Source of the DNA: Novosphingobium barchaimii LL02
GTDB lineage: Bacteria > Pseudomonadota > Alphaproteobacteria > Sphingomonadales > Sphingomonadaceae
Length of the DNA: 64,000 nucleotides
NCBI RefSeq assembly: GCF_001046635.1
Contig: NZ_KQ130453.1
Coordinates: forward strand, 625,001-689,000
Direction of reading: 5' to 3'
Shown here one piece after another: positions 16,367 through 25,927 of the stretch. Position 1 is the stretch's first letter. Each line of letters opens with the position of its first letter. The notes under the pieces were generated by a model. That model was not told where the DNA came from. It saw only the letters and a list, made by a program, of their open reading frames with translations, and did not search any database. Both the position numbers and the translations under genes were made by a program.

Positions 16367-18891
16367 TGATTAACCTTCTGCTGCGGGGATGGAGAAGCAA
16401 AAGCAGGGTTGGGAAGCGCCGACGCTGCCGGGCGGCAAAGTTGATCGCCGATCGAAGCATATCCACTGGCCGGCTTGACAGTATCCAGGGTGACCTTGCA
16501 GACAAGACCGCCACGGGTGCGCACCGTCAGCGTGGCATTCTGACCGGTCTGGATGAGGAAATGTCCCTGTTCGTCGCTTTCGGCCAAGTCGCCGCCTGCG
16601 GTGATCTCGGCATGGACGAGAGCGCCGCCATCGGGTCCCACCAGCCGGCCGAAGACGGCTATTACGGGCCGGGAGCGCCAGTCGAGCCAGACGACGTTGC
16701 CGGGATAAAGGCTAACCTGGCGGGCTTTTGCGTCGTAGTCAGTTAGGATCTGGCCGTTACCGCGAATGCGGATGGCGTAGGCGCGGTAGGATGGCAGGGT
16801 AAGCGTCAGATCCTTGCCGTCCCTGGAGGTGCCCATTGGCCGGTTGTCCACCAGTACTTCGAAGGCAGCATCAGGTTCGTCGCTATCGACATGGATCACA
16901 ACCATCGCATCGCCGTTGCCGCCGCTGTTGAGGCGCACGCCCCCTTGCCCCATCACCACCGCCGTGTTCAGCGAGGCGCTGAATTGGGTGGCTCCTTCGC
17001 CGAAGGGCTGCACGAAGTTCAGGCTGCCGTCGCCAATAACACTGCGCGCCTGAACCTGCCCTTGCGCATAAGTGGTCCCTTTCGACCGTTCCACGCCGCC
17101 ATCGGCCTGAACCTGGGCGCCCAGCACATCGTCGAGCCGGCGCGAGGCATTGAAACTGGCTTGAGCGCCGCCGCCGAACCCCTTGTCCCCCGATCCGAAC
17201 TGGTTGCCGCCGGTTGCGGTGTAGGTGGTGTGCGGGCGGGTGATCCTCAGGTTCAGTCCGGCGTAGCCTCGCCGCCCGGTCCGCGTGGCGGTGTAGGTCC
17301 CGTTGAAATCGAGGGCCACGTCGCGCCAGCGCAGCAGCGGCATGTAAAGCGCCGGCCCCAAGGAATAGTCGCGACTGTCCACTTGCCGCCGATAGGTCCC
17401 CACCAGTGCCAGCCTCCCTTGTCCGAGGCGATAGCCAACTGCACCGTTGAACTGGGTGTAAGCGCCGGAATAGAGGCTGTATTCCACGCTTCCGGCAGTC
17501 GGGAGAACGACCGTCGTATTAGCCAGCAGAGGGCCGCCGCCGGGGTTCGAAATGCTGCGCGCATCCAGATCGATGGAAAGCGGCGAAGTGCCGTTGCGCG
17601 CAAGGTGTCCGAAAAAGCCGAGACCTCCCCGGTTCGAAACATTTACCGAAGTGTCCAACTGCCAGTCGCCGTGCAACATTGTTGCACCTGCAGACACCCA
17701 TTGCCGGCGGTCCGTGCCCATCGCGCCCAGGTTGACGCTAAGTCCGGCATTCATACGCCGCGCCCAACCCGCCTGGAACAGCGGCGTACGGCTGATGTCG
17801 CCGATCAATCCTTCGCTGCTGCGCACCAGTGCCCCAGCATAGAACAGGAATGCATCGTGCCCCATCATGGGCAACGTGCTGCTGCGAGAAAAGAAACGCT
17901 GTTCCTTGCGCATTCCGCCCGATGCAGATGTGATCCGCAAGGTCACCGTATAGGAGCCCTCGGGCAAGGCCGAGGTATCCAGCGCCTGGTTCCCCGCGTC
18001 GTAGACGAGCGACGACATGATATTACCGTTCACCATGATATCAACCCGCGCGCGTTGTTCGAGAAACAGGATCAGTGGACTGCCCATCAACTGGTCGCGG
18101 TCTAGCCTGGTGCTGAACTGGCTGGATAGGCCCAAGCCCACCACCTTGAGGCGATCGAGCAAGGTATTACCCGGTATCCAGAAAGCCCCGGCGGTATAGC
18201 GCAGTCCGGGCCGGTCGAGTTCGCCAGCAAATGTGTCGGTCTGGAAACCGGATGAACTCGCTTGCTGGAAGTTTGCGCGAATGCGGCCCGTGCCGATGCC
18301 GAAAACAGCGTTGTCCTGAAGGTAGTACTGGGCGGCCTGGCCCTGCCCTCCCGTAACCGTGCCCGACAGGAAGTTGACCAGTGCGGGAGCATCGGACGGA
18401 GGCGGCAGGTTTTGCAGCCGCACTGCGGCCTTCACCGTCAGAAAACGTGGATCGACGAGGATATCCACGCGGTAGTGCGCTGCGTCATATATGATGGCTA
18501 CAACATCGAACGACGGCTTCGGGCAGGAGGCCCCGCTCTCAACCGGGCAGATCGCCTCGGGGTGCGGGTCCAAGTTGGGCGCGCCAAGCGCCGCCGTTAG
18601 CCGTGGACGGTTGCTAATGTCGGGCAGGCTGTCCACCAGACTGCGGGCATCCACGAAACGGAAACGGCCTGGCTCAACGATGGCGATCGCCTCGCCCATT
18701 CGGACGCCGCCCATGTAGACGTCGAGAACCAATTGCTGCGGTCCGGTCAAGTCCTCGAAGCCGGCTGGCGGCTTCACGGTCATGGCGACCTTCCGACGGA
18801 TTATGGGCGCGTCGCCTGCATTTGCGGCGCCTGCCATCGTCGCCGCCATTACGATGGCCCCGGAAATGGCGAAGAAGTGTGCCCGCGCCAT
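16363..18891 (-). CDS. Outer-membrane usher of archaic (SCPU/Csu-type) pilus
   Basis: 842 aa with a signal peptide (IVMAATMAGAANAG). LVLDVYMGGVRMGEAIAIV starts the N-terminal domain. The barrel region follows, including PLILFLEQRARVDIMVNG and SALPEGSYTVTLRITSASGG, then C-terminal domains with WLDWRSRPVIAVFGRLVGPD and GHFLIQTGQ. These are hallmarks of fimbrial ushers that polymerise and secrete subunits. Placed 8 bases after the last subunit gene and overlapping the chaperone gene. Confidence 0.92.
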   Translation of the reverse strand: MARAHFFAISGAIVMAATMAGAANAGDAPIIRRKVAMTVKPPAGFEDLTGPQQLVLDVYMGGVRMGEAIAIVEPGRFRFVDARSLVDSLPDISNRPRLTAALGAPNLDPHPEAICPVESGASCPKPSFDVVAIIYDAAHYRVDILVDPRFLTVKAAVRLQNLPPPSDAPALVNFLSGTVTGGQGQAAQYYLQDNAVFGIGTGRIRANFQQASSSGFQTDTFAGELDRPGLRYTAGAFWIPGNTLLDRLKVVGLGLSSQFSTRLDRDQLMGSPLILFLEQRARVDIMVNGNIMSSLVYDAGNQALDTSALPEGSYTVTLRITSASGGMRKEQRFFSRSSTLPMMGHDAFLFYAGALVRSSEGLIGDISRTPLFQAGWARRMNAGLSVNLGAMGTDRRQWVSAGATMLHGDWQLDTSVNVSNRGGLGFFGHLARNGTSPLSIDLDARSISNPGGGPLLANTTVVLPTAGSVEYSLYSGAYTQFNGAVGYRLGQGRLALVGTYRRQVDSRDYSLGPALYMPLLRWRDVALDFNGTYTATRTGRRGYAGLNLRITRPHTTYTATGGNQFGSGDKGFGGGAQASFNASRRLDDVLGAQVQADGGVERSKGTTYAQGQVQARSVIGDGSLNFVQPFGEGATQFSASLNTAVVMGQGGVRLNSGGNGDAMVVIHVDSDEPDAAFEVLVDNRPMGTSRDGKDLTLTLPSYRAYAIRIRGNGQILTDYDAKARQVSLYPGNVVWLDWRSRPVIAVFGRLVGPDGGALVHAEITAGGDLAESDEQGHFLIQTGQNATLTVRTRGGLVCKVTLDTVKPASGYASIGDQLCRPAASALPNPAFASPSPQQKVNQ

Positions 18892-18899
18892 GCCGCCTG

Positions 18900-19397
18900 T
18901 CAGTTCGGCGACACCATAAGCGACAGGGTTCCGGTGTAAGTGCCTGCCAGAGCAGCGCTCAGGTTGGAGGCTGGCAGGGTTACGATGAGGCTGGCGCTAC
19001 TGGCGAAGAGGCTGCCCAAAGAACAAAGCAGGTTAAGCGGGTTAGGCGTGAACCTCAAACCCTGGCCGGCGATCAACTGCGTGCCCGTGGTCTGCGATCC
19101 CGTCGAAGCCCATTGGACGGTATAGGGCAACTGCGCGGCGCTGTTACCGACGATGCCGATGGTGAACGCGCCGCCAGTCCCCGATCCGGTGGCCCTTATC
19201 GTGTAGTTCGTCACGCCGCTGTAGACGCACAGCGTCTGCGAAGCCGTCTGGTTGGTGGCGACCGAGGCGATGGTGCCGAAAGAGGCATCGGTGAGCGAAG
19301 CGATCTGCACATTCTGCGCCCATGCCTCGCTGGCCGGCGTGACCAGACCGGATAGTGCAAGAGTGCAGCCTGCCGTAAAGCGGATCCACCATGCCAT
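18900..19397 (-). CDS. SCPU (spore coat U) domain pilus subunit
   Basis: 165 aa from ATG 19397, which has AAAGGA nine bases upstream. Signal peptide ends near SEAWAQ. The domain pattern (DASFGTIASVATNQTASQTLC at its start, YTVQWAS in the middle, closing TYTGTLSLMVSPN) is that of SCPU subunits polymerised by archaic chaperone-usher systems. Two cysteines (in TLCVYS and LLCSLG) probably form the conserved disulfide. Second of two subunit genes, just before the usher. Confidence 0.85.
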   Translation of the reverse strand: MAWWIRFTAGCTLALSGLVTPASEAWAQNVQIASLTDASFGTIASVATNQTASQTLCVYSGVTNYTIRATGSGTGGAFTIGIVGNSAAQLPYTVQWASTGSQTTGTQLIAGQGLRFTPNPLNLLCSLGSLFASSASLIVTLPASNLSAALAGTYTGTLSLMVSPN

Positions 19398-19498
19398 TTT
19401 CAATGGTCCTTTCGCTGGATCGGACCCGCCATCCGTTTTTCGTCCCTCGCATCAAGCCGCACTGGGCGCAGTTCGTGAGCTTGAGGGTATTAGCGCGA

Positions 19499-20065
19499 TT
19501 ACTGCGGCGTTACGAGCAGGGTCAGGATTCCAGTATACGCGGCGTTGGCCACCATCGTGTTCTGATTGGCGGCACTAATGCCCACAAAAAGCCTGGCGGT
19601 AGGGCTCGCGCCCGCCCCGCACGTCGGCGTGATAGCGGTGCTGGTAAACGCAGCAGAAGCAGTGGCTGGTGCGAGCGTCGTACCGGTTGTGGCCGTCGAT
19701 GAATTGGCCCAGGCTACCGAATAGGGAACGGGCGCATGGCCTGTGCTGGCAAGCGTAAACGCACTGGAAGCACCATCCCCGGCAGCCCTGATCGTATAGC
19801 TTCTGCTGGAGGTATTGCTCCAAACACAGACGGGTTCGTACAGCTGGGCGTCGTTTACACTATCCAAGGTAGTGAATGTAATATCACTCAGGCCGGATAT
19901 CAGGACAAGGGCATTGATGGTTGCATTAATAGTGATGTTGCCACTGGATGTTGGCCCGATAATCCCCTGAGTAGCTGCATGAGCAGATACGACAGGAAAA
20001 ACAGAGCTAACCACGGCAATGCCCATGACTGAGGAAAGCACGCAATTTTTCGCGATCGAAAGCAT
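19499..20065 (-). CDS. SCPU domain pilus subunit (first in operon)
   Basis: 188 aa from ATG 20065, with AAAGG ten bases upstream; in-frame starts at 20092 (ATG) and 20131 (TTG) would only lengthen the N terminus. The signal peptide ends near VVSAHA. ITFTTLDSVNDAQLYEPVCVW, PYSVAWANSS and the terminal YTGILTLLVTPQ match the SCPU fold, with a likely disulfide between Cys in PVCVW and PTCGAG. It resembles the next subunit but is clearly diverged, so one may be the main rod and the other minor or tip. No other adhesin gene is adjacent. Confidence 0.82.
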   Translation of the reverse strand: MLSIAKNCVLSSVMGIAVVSSVFPVVSAHAATQGIIGPTSSGNITINATINALVLISGLSDITFTTLDSVNDAQLYEPVCVWSNTSSRSYTIRAAGDGASSAFTLASTGHAPVPYSVAWANSSTATTGTTLAPATASAAFTSTAITPTCGAGASPTARLFVGISAANQNTMVANAAYTGILTLLVTPQ

Positions 20066-20292
20066 AACTGTCAACCTTTGCAAGGTCGTCATACCGGGCC
20101 AACACTCTCTCGGGAATTTGGCCAGCGACAAATGACAATTACGACATTCCCCCTAACGAGTCATTACAACTTCATGAGAGGTGCTGTATATTGGATGTCA
20201 AAGCGGATGTATTTTACAACCAATACAGTTCTATCATCGAATCGCGAGTGGCTGGCGAAACCGACTTACACATTGATTGAGCATGGAAGCCC

Positions 20293-21318
20293 TTATCTCG
20301 CTCCGATTACGCCGTCGCGGGCATCATTCTCGTCGCCACCGGTTCCTGCCTGCGGGGCCCATTCAGACGCCGCGTTGTGTTCAGGCGTCGCAACCCCATC
20401 GCCTTCGCTGGTCCCGGCAGTGGGAATGGCCCGCCCATAAACCGGGACCACGTCAGGCGTCATGCGCCCGTGAAGCGCATCGATCTCGGCCTTACGCTGC
20501 TTCAGATAAAGCTGACGGTAGGTGGCGTAAGGGTTGTCCTCCTCACGAATACGGCTGACCTCGCTATCGAAGGCGGCTCGCTCGCCCAGTTGGCTGAGGA
20601 TGGTTGCCGGGATCACCACGGCAGGCTTGGTGAAAGGCTTGCCCACGACTGCTGGCACCAACAACTTGTCGACGGAATCTCCGATAACATCGCGCAGCGT
20701 TGTCGGGCCGATAATCGGCAGGTACATGTAGGGCCCCGGCCTCACACCATAGTACCCCATCACGTTGGCGAGGCCATTGGGGCGATACGGCAGGTTGAAC
20801 GGTTTGCGCTTTGCCATGTCGACAAGACCGGCCGCGCCGATCGTCGTGTTGATCGCGAACCGCCCCGCCGTCTCAAACGCCTTGCCCGGCTTGAACTCCA
20901 AAAGATAGGCGGCAAAGACCACCGGTTCGTTCAGGTTCGAGAAGAAGTTGCGCAGGCCCTGCCTGACCGGGCCAGGAAGTCCTTTGTTGTAAGCCTGCGC
21001 CACCGGTTTCAACACCGCATTGTCGACCGCCTGCACGGTCCTGAACGACTTCACATTGATCCGTTCGAGCGGATCGCCCGGCGGCGGCGGCTGGCGGCGC
21101 ATGACGATAATGTCGTCACCCTGCGCCACATCAGTGTCATCGCCTTGAGTTACACTTGGTGGCAGTGGCGACGGGAGCGCTGGCGCAGTCACCGGCATTT
21201 CGGGTGAAGCGTTCGGTGCCGCCTGCTCGGCGATCACGGGATCGGTGGTGACGAGAGGCTCCGCAACCGGGGCGGCAGAACTCATCATCAATACGGCAGC
21301 GGTGGCCGTCAGGCTCAT
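20293..21318 (-). CDS. mlaA: MlaA/VacJ family phospholipid-transport protein
   Basis: 341 aa from ATG 21318, which has AAGGA seven bases upstream. PGDPLERINVKSFRTVQAVDN, GLRNFFSNLNEPVVFAAYLL, GRFAINTTIGAAGLVDMA and GYYGVRPGPYMYLPIIGP are the MlaA blocks. MlaA extracts misplaced phospholipid from the outer leaflet of the outer membrane for retrograde transport. No lipobox cysteine follows the signal peptide (MMSSAAPVAEP), unlike E. coli MlaA. The mature N terminus carries DDIIVMRRQPPPP, a motif recalling TonB-receptor N termini. The remaining mla genes are not in the window. Confidence 0.88.
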   Translation of the reverse strand: MSLTATAAVLMMSSAAPVAEPLVTTDPVIAEQAAPNASPEMPVTAPALPSPLPPSVTQGDDTDVAQGDDIIVMRRQPPPPGDPLERINVKSFRTVQAVDNAVLKPVAQAYNKGLPGPVRQGLRNFFSNLNEPVVFAAYLLEFKPGKAFETAGRFAINTTIGAAGLVDMAKRKPFNLPYRPNGLANVMGYYGVRPGPYMYLPIIGPTTLRDVIGDSVDKLLVPAVVGKPFTKPAVVIPATILSQLGERAAFDSEVSRIREEDNPYATYRQLYLKQRKAEIDALHGRMTPDVVPVYGRAIPTAGTSEGDGVATPEHNAASEWAPQAGTGGDENDARDGVIGAR

Positions 21319-21428
21319 TCGATCGTCCTTGCGCAGCGGCCGCACGGACACGCCAAATCGGTTGTACAGCACCATTAGCGCAGCGATCTTTGCCGCATAA
21401 GATGCACAAGCGCGCCGGCTAGGCCCGA

Positions 21429-21444
21429 TTGACCTGTCCGTCAA
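21429..21444 (-). promoter_or_regulatory. Inverted repeat and possible -35 element upstream of mlaA
   Basis: TTGAC (21429-21433), six bases, GTCAA (21440-21444). On the minus strand this gives TTGACG followed 17 bases later by TAGCCG, a weak promoter candidate about 95 bases before the mlaA start. The remaining 300 bases between mlaA and the kinase gene show nothing else. Confidence 0.25.
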
Positions 21445-21625
21445 TTGCATGTGCCGCCGCACATCCGAACGAAATAGGCAGTGCAAAACCGGCCGACGTA
21501 GCATGAATCCATGTATCCCGGCATTGACCCAAGTGAATCGTCTGGACTCTCGCGCTTCCTGGCGGCTTCTGGCATGTCGCGCCGGCTGCCGACCGACATC
21601 CATCCTGATAGGAGGGGCTCGCGGT

Positions 21626-23905
21626 TCATGATACCTGCGCCCCGTTCCGGTCGCACTCCGTAGTGCTTGGCAGGCTGAACGTAAAAGTCGTGCCCCGGCC
21701 GGGCTCGCTTTCACATTCGATCTCACCATGGTGCCGCACGACGACGGTGTGAACGAAGCTAAGGCCCAGGCCCGCCCCGCTGGTCTTGGGACCAAGTCCT
21801 ACGGGGCCGCGGCGAAAGCGCTCGAATATGGTCATCCGCAGGTCTGCGTCCATTCCCGGGCCCTGATCGGTGATCGCGCAGTATGCCCAGATCGTTCCAT
21901 CGCGGCGCGTTTCTCTGCGCAGTGTACAAGTGATCGTGGTGCCTTGTGGGCTGTACTTGATCGCATTGCCGATCACGTTGCCCAAAGCACGGGTCAACAG
22001 CGAGCGTTCGCCCATCACCAGCAGCGGTTCATCGCCACGCGTCACGATGTCGATGGATTTTGCCTTCGACTGCGGCCACAGATCGTCGATAGCGTCCATC
22101 AACATGTCGCTTAATTCGACTTGCTCCAGCGCATATTCGAGGTTCTCGGCCCGTGCGAGCTGGACGAATTCGTCCGCAAGCCGCAGCGTGCTTTCCGCAT
22201 AGTGGCGGATCGCCACCGACTCCCGCGCGGATATCCGGTCGGGCGAAGCGGTTTCCAGCACAGCAAGGATCGATGCCTGAGGCGAGCGCATGTCATGGGT
22301 GAGAAGCTGCACGAAATCATCACGTTGCCGCTGCGCGGACTTCGCTTCGCTTATATCGACGAACCGGATCACCCATCCGACGCGGGCGCCCTCCGTGGAA
22401 GTCTGCGCAGCCATACCGATCAGAAAGAACCGGGCCTGTTCGACCTGAACCTCGCACATCGCAGGATCTTCGCCGATGGGAGGGAAAGGGACGGCATCGC
22501 CGCTGCCGGTCTGGCGAAAACACTGTAACAGCGCCGCCGCGCTCGCGGTGCCGTCAATCGCTATGCCGATCGAGGTGAACAGTGCGTGCGCGGCAGCATT
22601 GGCTATGACGACGCGGCCCTGCAGGTCCAGCACCAACGTTGCATCCGGCAACTGGTCGAGCCTGTCGGTCAGAAAATGGCGCATTTCTCGATCGCGCGTG
22701 ATGGCCGCGCGCAGGAGGCGGATGGTATAGGCGACTCCTCGCTCCTTGCGGGACGGTTCAGCCTGCGGAACCAGCGAGGGTTCGTGATCGAGACGCTCCA
22801 ACTGGACACGCATAAACTGTTCGATCACCGCCAATTGCCGCCATCCCCACAAGGGATAGGCGATCGCCAGCCCGGTCAGGGCCGCGCCGGGCGGAAGCCA
22901 CAGCCGCCACAATATCAGGGCCGCCGCGCACGAACCCAGAACCAAGGCCGCGCACAGCGCGAAGCTGGCTAACGCGGGAAGGCGCCGTACCGGACCCAGC
23001 AAGGTCATTAAAACCCATAGAGGCAAAAGCGCAAGCGCCAGACAGGGCCACAAGCCTGCCGGGCGGATCATCGCTCCGTCCCGCAGCCCCTGAAGCAGGT
23101 AAGCCTCGATTTCCAGGCCCGACATGACGCTGCCTGTCGGGGTGGGATAGCGACTGGCGAGACCCGACGCTGTCGCACCGACCAGGATGATCTTGTCCTG
23201 CAATAGTTCGGGCGGGACTTCGCCGGCCAGCACCGCAGCGGCGGAAACTTCCGGCCAGCGCCCCTGCCCGCCGCTGAAAGGAATAAGCCGCGCCCGCGCG
23301 TCGGTCACTTCGCGGCCAGCGGCGAATCCTGCGACCAAGCCCATCAGGTGGTGCCATTGCCCCTGCGCGCCCGCCACGGTCGTGGCAGACCGCACGACAC
23401 CGTCGGCGTCGGGATCAATGGTCGCGTAGCCGACCCCGGCGGCCGCCGCTCGAATGGGACTGATGGGCATGAGCGCTGCGGGTGCGGTGCCCTCGTTCGC
23501 GGTTACCGCAGGCAGCATCGGGAAAAAAATAGGGCTACTCGCTGCCGACTGACCTAACAGCCGATCTTCATTCGGATCGCCCTCTTCAGTGAACAGTACA
23601 TCGTAGGCTATCGCCTTGGGCCGGCCGGCGCTCAGCCGGTCGATAAGCGCTGCATGCGTGGCCCGGCTCCAGGGCCAACGCCCGAGCCGCCGGATAGTGT
23701 CATCGTCGATCTCGACCAGCATGATGGGCTTGGACGATGGGGGCGACGACGCCGAAAAGCTGGCCTGAAGCAGATGGTCGTAAATGAGATTGTCGATGCG
23801 CATCGTCGTGCGGTCCATCGTCATCCCCACCACGAGCAGGCTGGTGGCGATCGCGATCAGCCACCACTGCGTCCGCAGCTTCAGCCCGCGGCGCAGGATC
23901 ACCAA
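21626..23905 (-). CDS. CHASE2-PAS sensor histidine kinase
   Basis: 759 aa, GTG start at 23905. N-terminal helix, then the extracytoplasmic CHASE2 domain (DNLIYDHLLQ, VEIDDDTIRRLGRWPWSRATH, IAYDVLFTEEGDP, LQDKIILVGATASGLASRYPT), three membrane helices (about residues 285-360), a PAS-like segment, and a kinase core. The core has the H box THDMRSPQ with His537, the N box NVIGNAIKYS, and DQGPGMDAD plus GAGLGLSF for ATP binding. The gene overlaps the FecR-LysM gene by 7 bases and belongs to the same operon as the response regulator, its likely partner. Confidence 0.93.
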   Translation of the reverse strand: MVILRRGLKLRTQWWLIAIATSLLVVGMTMDRTTMRIDNLIYDHLLQASFSASSPPSSKPIMLVEIDDDTIRRLGRWPWSRATHAALIDRLSAGRPKAIAYDVLFTEEGDPNEDRLLGQSAASSPIFFPMLPAVTANEGTAPAALMPISPIRAAAAGVGYATIDPDADGVVRSATTVAGAQGQWHHLMGLVAGFAAGREVTDARARLIPFSGGQGRWPEVSAAAVLAGEVPPELLQDKIILVGATASGLASRYPTPTGSVMSGLEIEAYLLQGLRDGAMIRPAGLWPCLALALLPLWVLMTLLGPVRRLPALASFALCAALVLGSCAAALILWRLWLPPGAALTGLAIAYPLWGWRQLAVIEQFMRVQLERLDHEPSLVPQAEPSRKERGVAYTIRLLRAAITRDREMRHFLTDRLDQLPDATLVLDLQGRVVIANAAAHALFTSIGIAIDGTASAAALLQCFRQTGSGDAVPFPPIGEDPAMCEVQVEQARFFLIGMAAQTSTEGARVGWVIRFVDISEAKSAQRQRDDFVQLLTHDMRSPQASILAVLETASPDRISARESVAIRHYAESTLRLADEFVQLARAENLEYALEQVELSDMLMDAIDDLWPQSKAKSIDIVTRGDEPLLVMGERSLLTRALGNVIGNAIKYSPQGTTITCTLRRETRRDGTIWAYCAITDQGPGMDADLRMTIFERFRRGPVGLGPKTSGAGLGLSFVHTVVVRHHGEIECESEPGRGTTFTFSLPSTTECDRNGAQVS

Positions 23906-25272
23906 CCGCTCTCAACCCTCAAATCGCTGTAATCCGACCATCGGGATACAGTCTGTGCACTGATGACCTGGCTGGTCATGACGCGCCATCGATAGCTGCC
24001 GGGCGGCAGGTCTATCACGATCAGGTCATTGCCGGAAAGCGGCCCCTGCTCGATCATCGGCTTGGCTTCCTTGCCGGCCTTCGCAAGCTGAAAGCGGAAC
24101 TGCGGGTTTACCGCACCATATGCCCGCCACCAGAACCGGAACTGCCGGGAGTAACCGGCGGGAGTGACCTCAAGCCCCATCCCGATGCGGTCAAGCCGCC
24201 GTTCGAACCGGGTGATGCCTGGTTTGCCTTCCAGATCGTTGCCGTCGATAGCGGTCGCACGAACGAAGTATATGCCATCGGGCAAGGACGCGAAATGCGC
24301 TTCGGGCTCGACTGTCAACACCTCGTCCAGTACCGAGAGAAACGCCGCGTCCGCGCCGATCTGCAAGCGGTATGCCTTGGCGCCCGGCACGGACTGCAAG
24401 GCGAAGCGAACGTCGTCGCTGCTCTGCACGCCATCCGCGCCTGCAAGCTGAGGCGCATCGAGCAAGGCCACGGGTGCGGGCAGTTCGCTCGTCGTGCCGA
24501 ACCCCGCTGGCAGAGTCTGCGCATCGTGTGCTTCTGCTGCGAAGCCTACTTTGCCTTCAAGCACCTCACTGGTGGCCTGTCCGCCTTTCGTGTCGTAACT
24601 CATGCGGAACCGGGTTCCGCGCACGGACGTGATGGCGCCGGGCGTGGCAAAGCGAAAGTCGCTGAGCGGATCGCTCATCGGCGTGACCGTTGCGCTGGCG
24701 CGGCCACGTTCGATCTCGAACAGTCGCTCCAGATGGTTGCCGAGCACCGAACGGCGCAGACGCTGTATGCGCACCGCCGACTGCGACGGCAGGGCAATGC
24801 TGGAATCGTCCGGGAGCCTGAGCGTGACGAAGGACTTCTGCCCCGTTTCGATCAAAGTCCCCTCGCTTACCCCCATGCCCACGGTTGCGGGCCGGCCGCC
24901 GATCCGCACCGCGCCGCTATAACTGTGCACCGCCCCGCGAACAGGCTCAAGCTTCAGCAGTTCGCGTGGGATGAGAAGGATCATGCCAATCGGCAGGCGC
25001 AGAGGATCTGCCACCCGGTTCAGGCGCTGCACGGTGCGATAATCGTCCGGCCGAATGAGATAGAGTGCGGCCAGCCTGAAGAGGTTGTCGCCGCGCTGGA
25101 CCTTGTACCGCACCGTCTCGCCGGAGGCCTTGCCGGAAGTCTGCCTCGCCGGGTTCAGTACCGTCCGGGTTTCAGCATTTGCGGCAGGCCCTGAAATCAC
25201 CGCCAGCAGGATCAACGCCGCGGCCGTCAACGCGCGATTTCTAAGAGGTGAGTGCTTCAAGACGATATCCAT
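23899..25272 (-). CDS. Exported FecR-LysM domain protein
   Basis: 457 aa with a signal peptide ending near GPAANAE. A LysM motif follows (VQRGDNLFRLAALYL to LPIGMILLIPREL), then a FecR domain (SGAVRIGGRPATVGMGVSEG through FATPGAITSVRGTRFRMSYD), and a C-terminal half with fibronectin-like strands (FALQSVPGAKAYRLQIGAD). It is probably a periplasmic, peptidoglycan-associated sensor partner of the CHASE2 kinase. Start ATG 25272 lies 32 bases inside the response-regulator gene; the operon order is regulator, FecR-LysM, kinase. Confidence 0.88.
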   Translation of the reverse strand: MDIVLKHSPLRNRALTAAALILLAVISGPAANAETRTVLNPARQTSGKASGETVRYKVQRGDNLFRLAALYLIRPDDYRTVQRLNRVADPLRLPIGMILLIPRELLKLEPVRGAVHSYSGAVRIGGRPATVGMGVSEGTLIETGQKSFVTLRLPDDSSIALPSQSAVRIQRLRRSVLGNHLERLFEIERGRASATVTPMSDPLSDFRFATPGAITSVRGTRFRMSYDTKGGQATSEVLEGKVGFAAEAHDAQTLPAGFGTTSELPAPVALLDAPQLAGADGVQSSDDVRFALQSVPGAKAYRLQIGADAAFLSVLDEVLTVEPEAHFASLPDGIYFVRATAIDGNDLEGKPGITRFERRLDRIGMGLEVTPAGYSRQFRFWWRAYGAVNPQFRFQLAKAGKEAKPMIEQGPLSGNDLIVIDLPPGSYRWRVMTSQVISAQTVSRWSDYSDLRVESGW

Positions 25273-25927
25273 AAGCGTAAATGGGGACCAGCTTGAACCC
25301 GTTGCCTGGGCGAATATTCAGCTTGGTTCTGACATTGGAGATGTGAACGTCCAGCGTTCTGGTGGGCAGGTCAGGATTGCGTCCCCACACGGCCTCGAAG
25401 ATATACGCGCGGGACAAGGCGCGATGCAAATTGCGGAACAGGAGCAGCGCGAGAGCGAATTCCTTCGCGGTAAGCGCGATAAGCTCACCGTGGCATTCGA
25501 CAGTTTCGGCGCGCGTGTCAAACCGGTACGACCCGAAGACTTCGATGCCCAGCAACGCTGCCGGATAAGCACGCCGCGCCAGTGCGTTCACGCGAGCTTT
25601 GAGAACGGCGGGCGCAACTGGTTTAATGACGTAGTCGTCCGCGCCGGCGAACAGCCCTTCGACGATGTCCTCTTCGGCGGAGCGGCTCGTCAGCATCAGC
25701 GCAGGCGGCGCGAGGTCGAGGTTCGACCTCACCCATTCAAGAATACCGATCCCCGAAATACCGGGCACGTTCCAGTCGAGTATGAGGACGTCGTACGTCT
25801 CCCTGTGCAGCGCGCGGGTAAGCAGATGGCCTTCGCCGAACACCTCACAAAAATGCCCCGCTTCGGTAAGCGTCATTTCCACCAGGCCCGCAAGGGCCAC
25901 ATCATCTTCGAGTATCGCTATCCGCAC
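25241..25927 (-). CDS. OmpR-family response regulator
   Basis: 228 aa from GTG 25927, chosen because GAAGGA sits seven bases upstream and the length is standard; an ATG at 25984 would add 19 non-domain residues. The receiver has acidic residues EDD (7-9), phospho-acceptor Asp51 in LILDWNVPG and Lys in DYVIKPVAP. The winged-helix DNA-binding domain includes ALTAKEFALALLLFRN and TLDVHISNVRTKL. First gene of the operon with FecR-LysM and the CHASE2 kinase; likely phosphorylated by that kinase. Confidence 0.93.
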   Translation of the reverse strand: MRIAILEDDVALAGLVEMTLTEAGHFCEVFGEGHLLTRALHRETYDVLILDWNVPGISGIGILEWVRSNLDLAPPALMLTSRSAEEDIVEGLFAGADDYVIKPVAPAVLKARVNALARRAYPAALLGIEVFGSYRFDTRAETVECHGELIALTAKEFALALLLFRNLHRALSRAYIFEAVWGRNPDLPTRTLDVHISNVRTKLNIRPGNGFKLVPIYAYGYRLEALTS

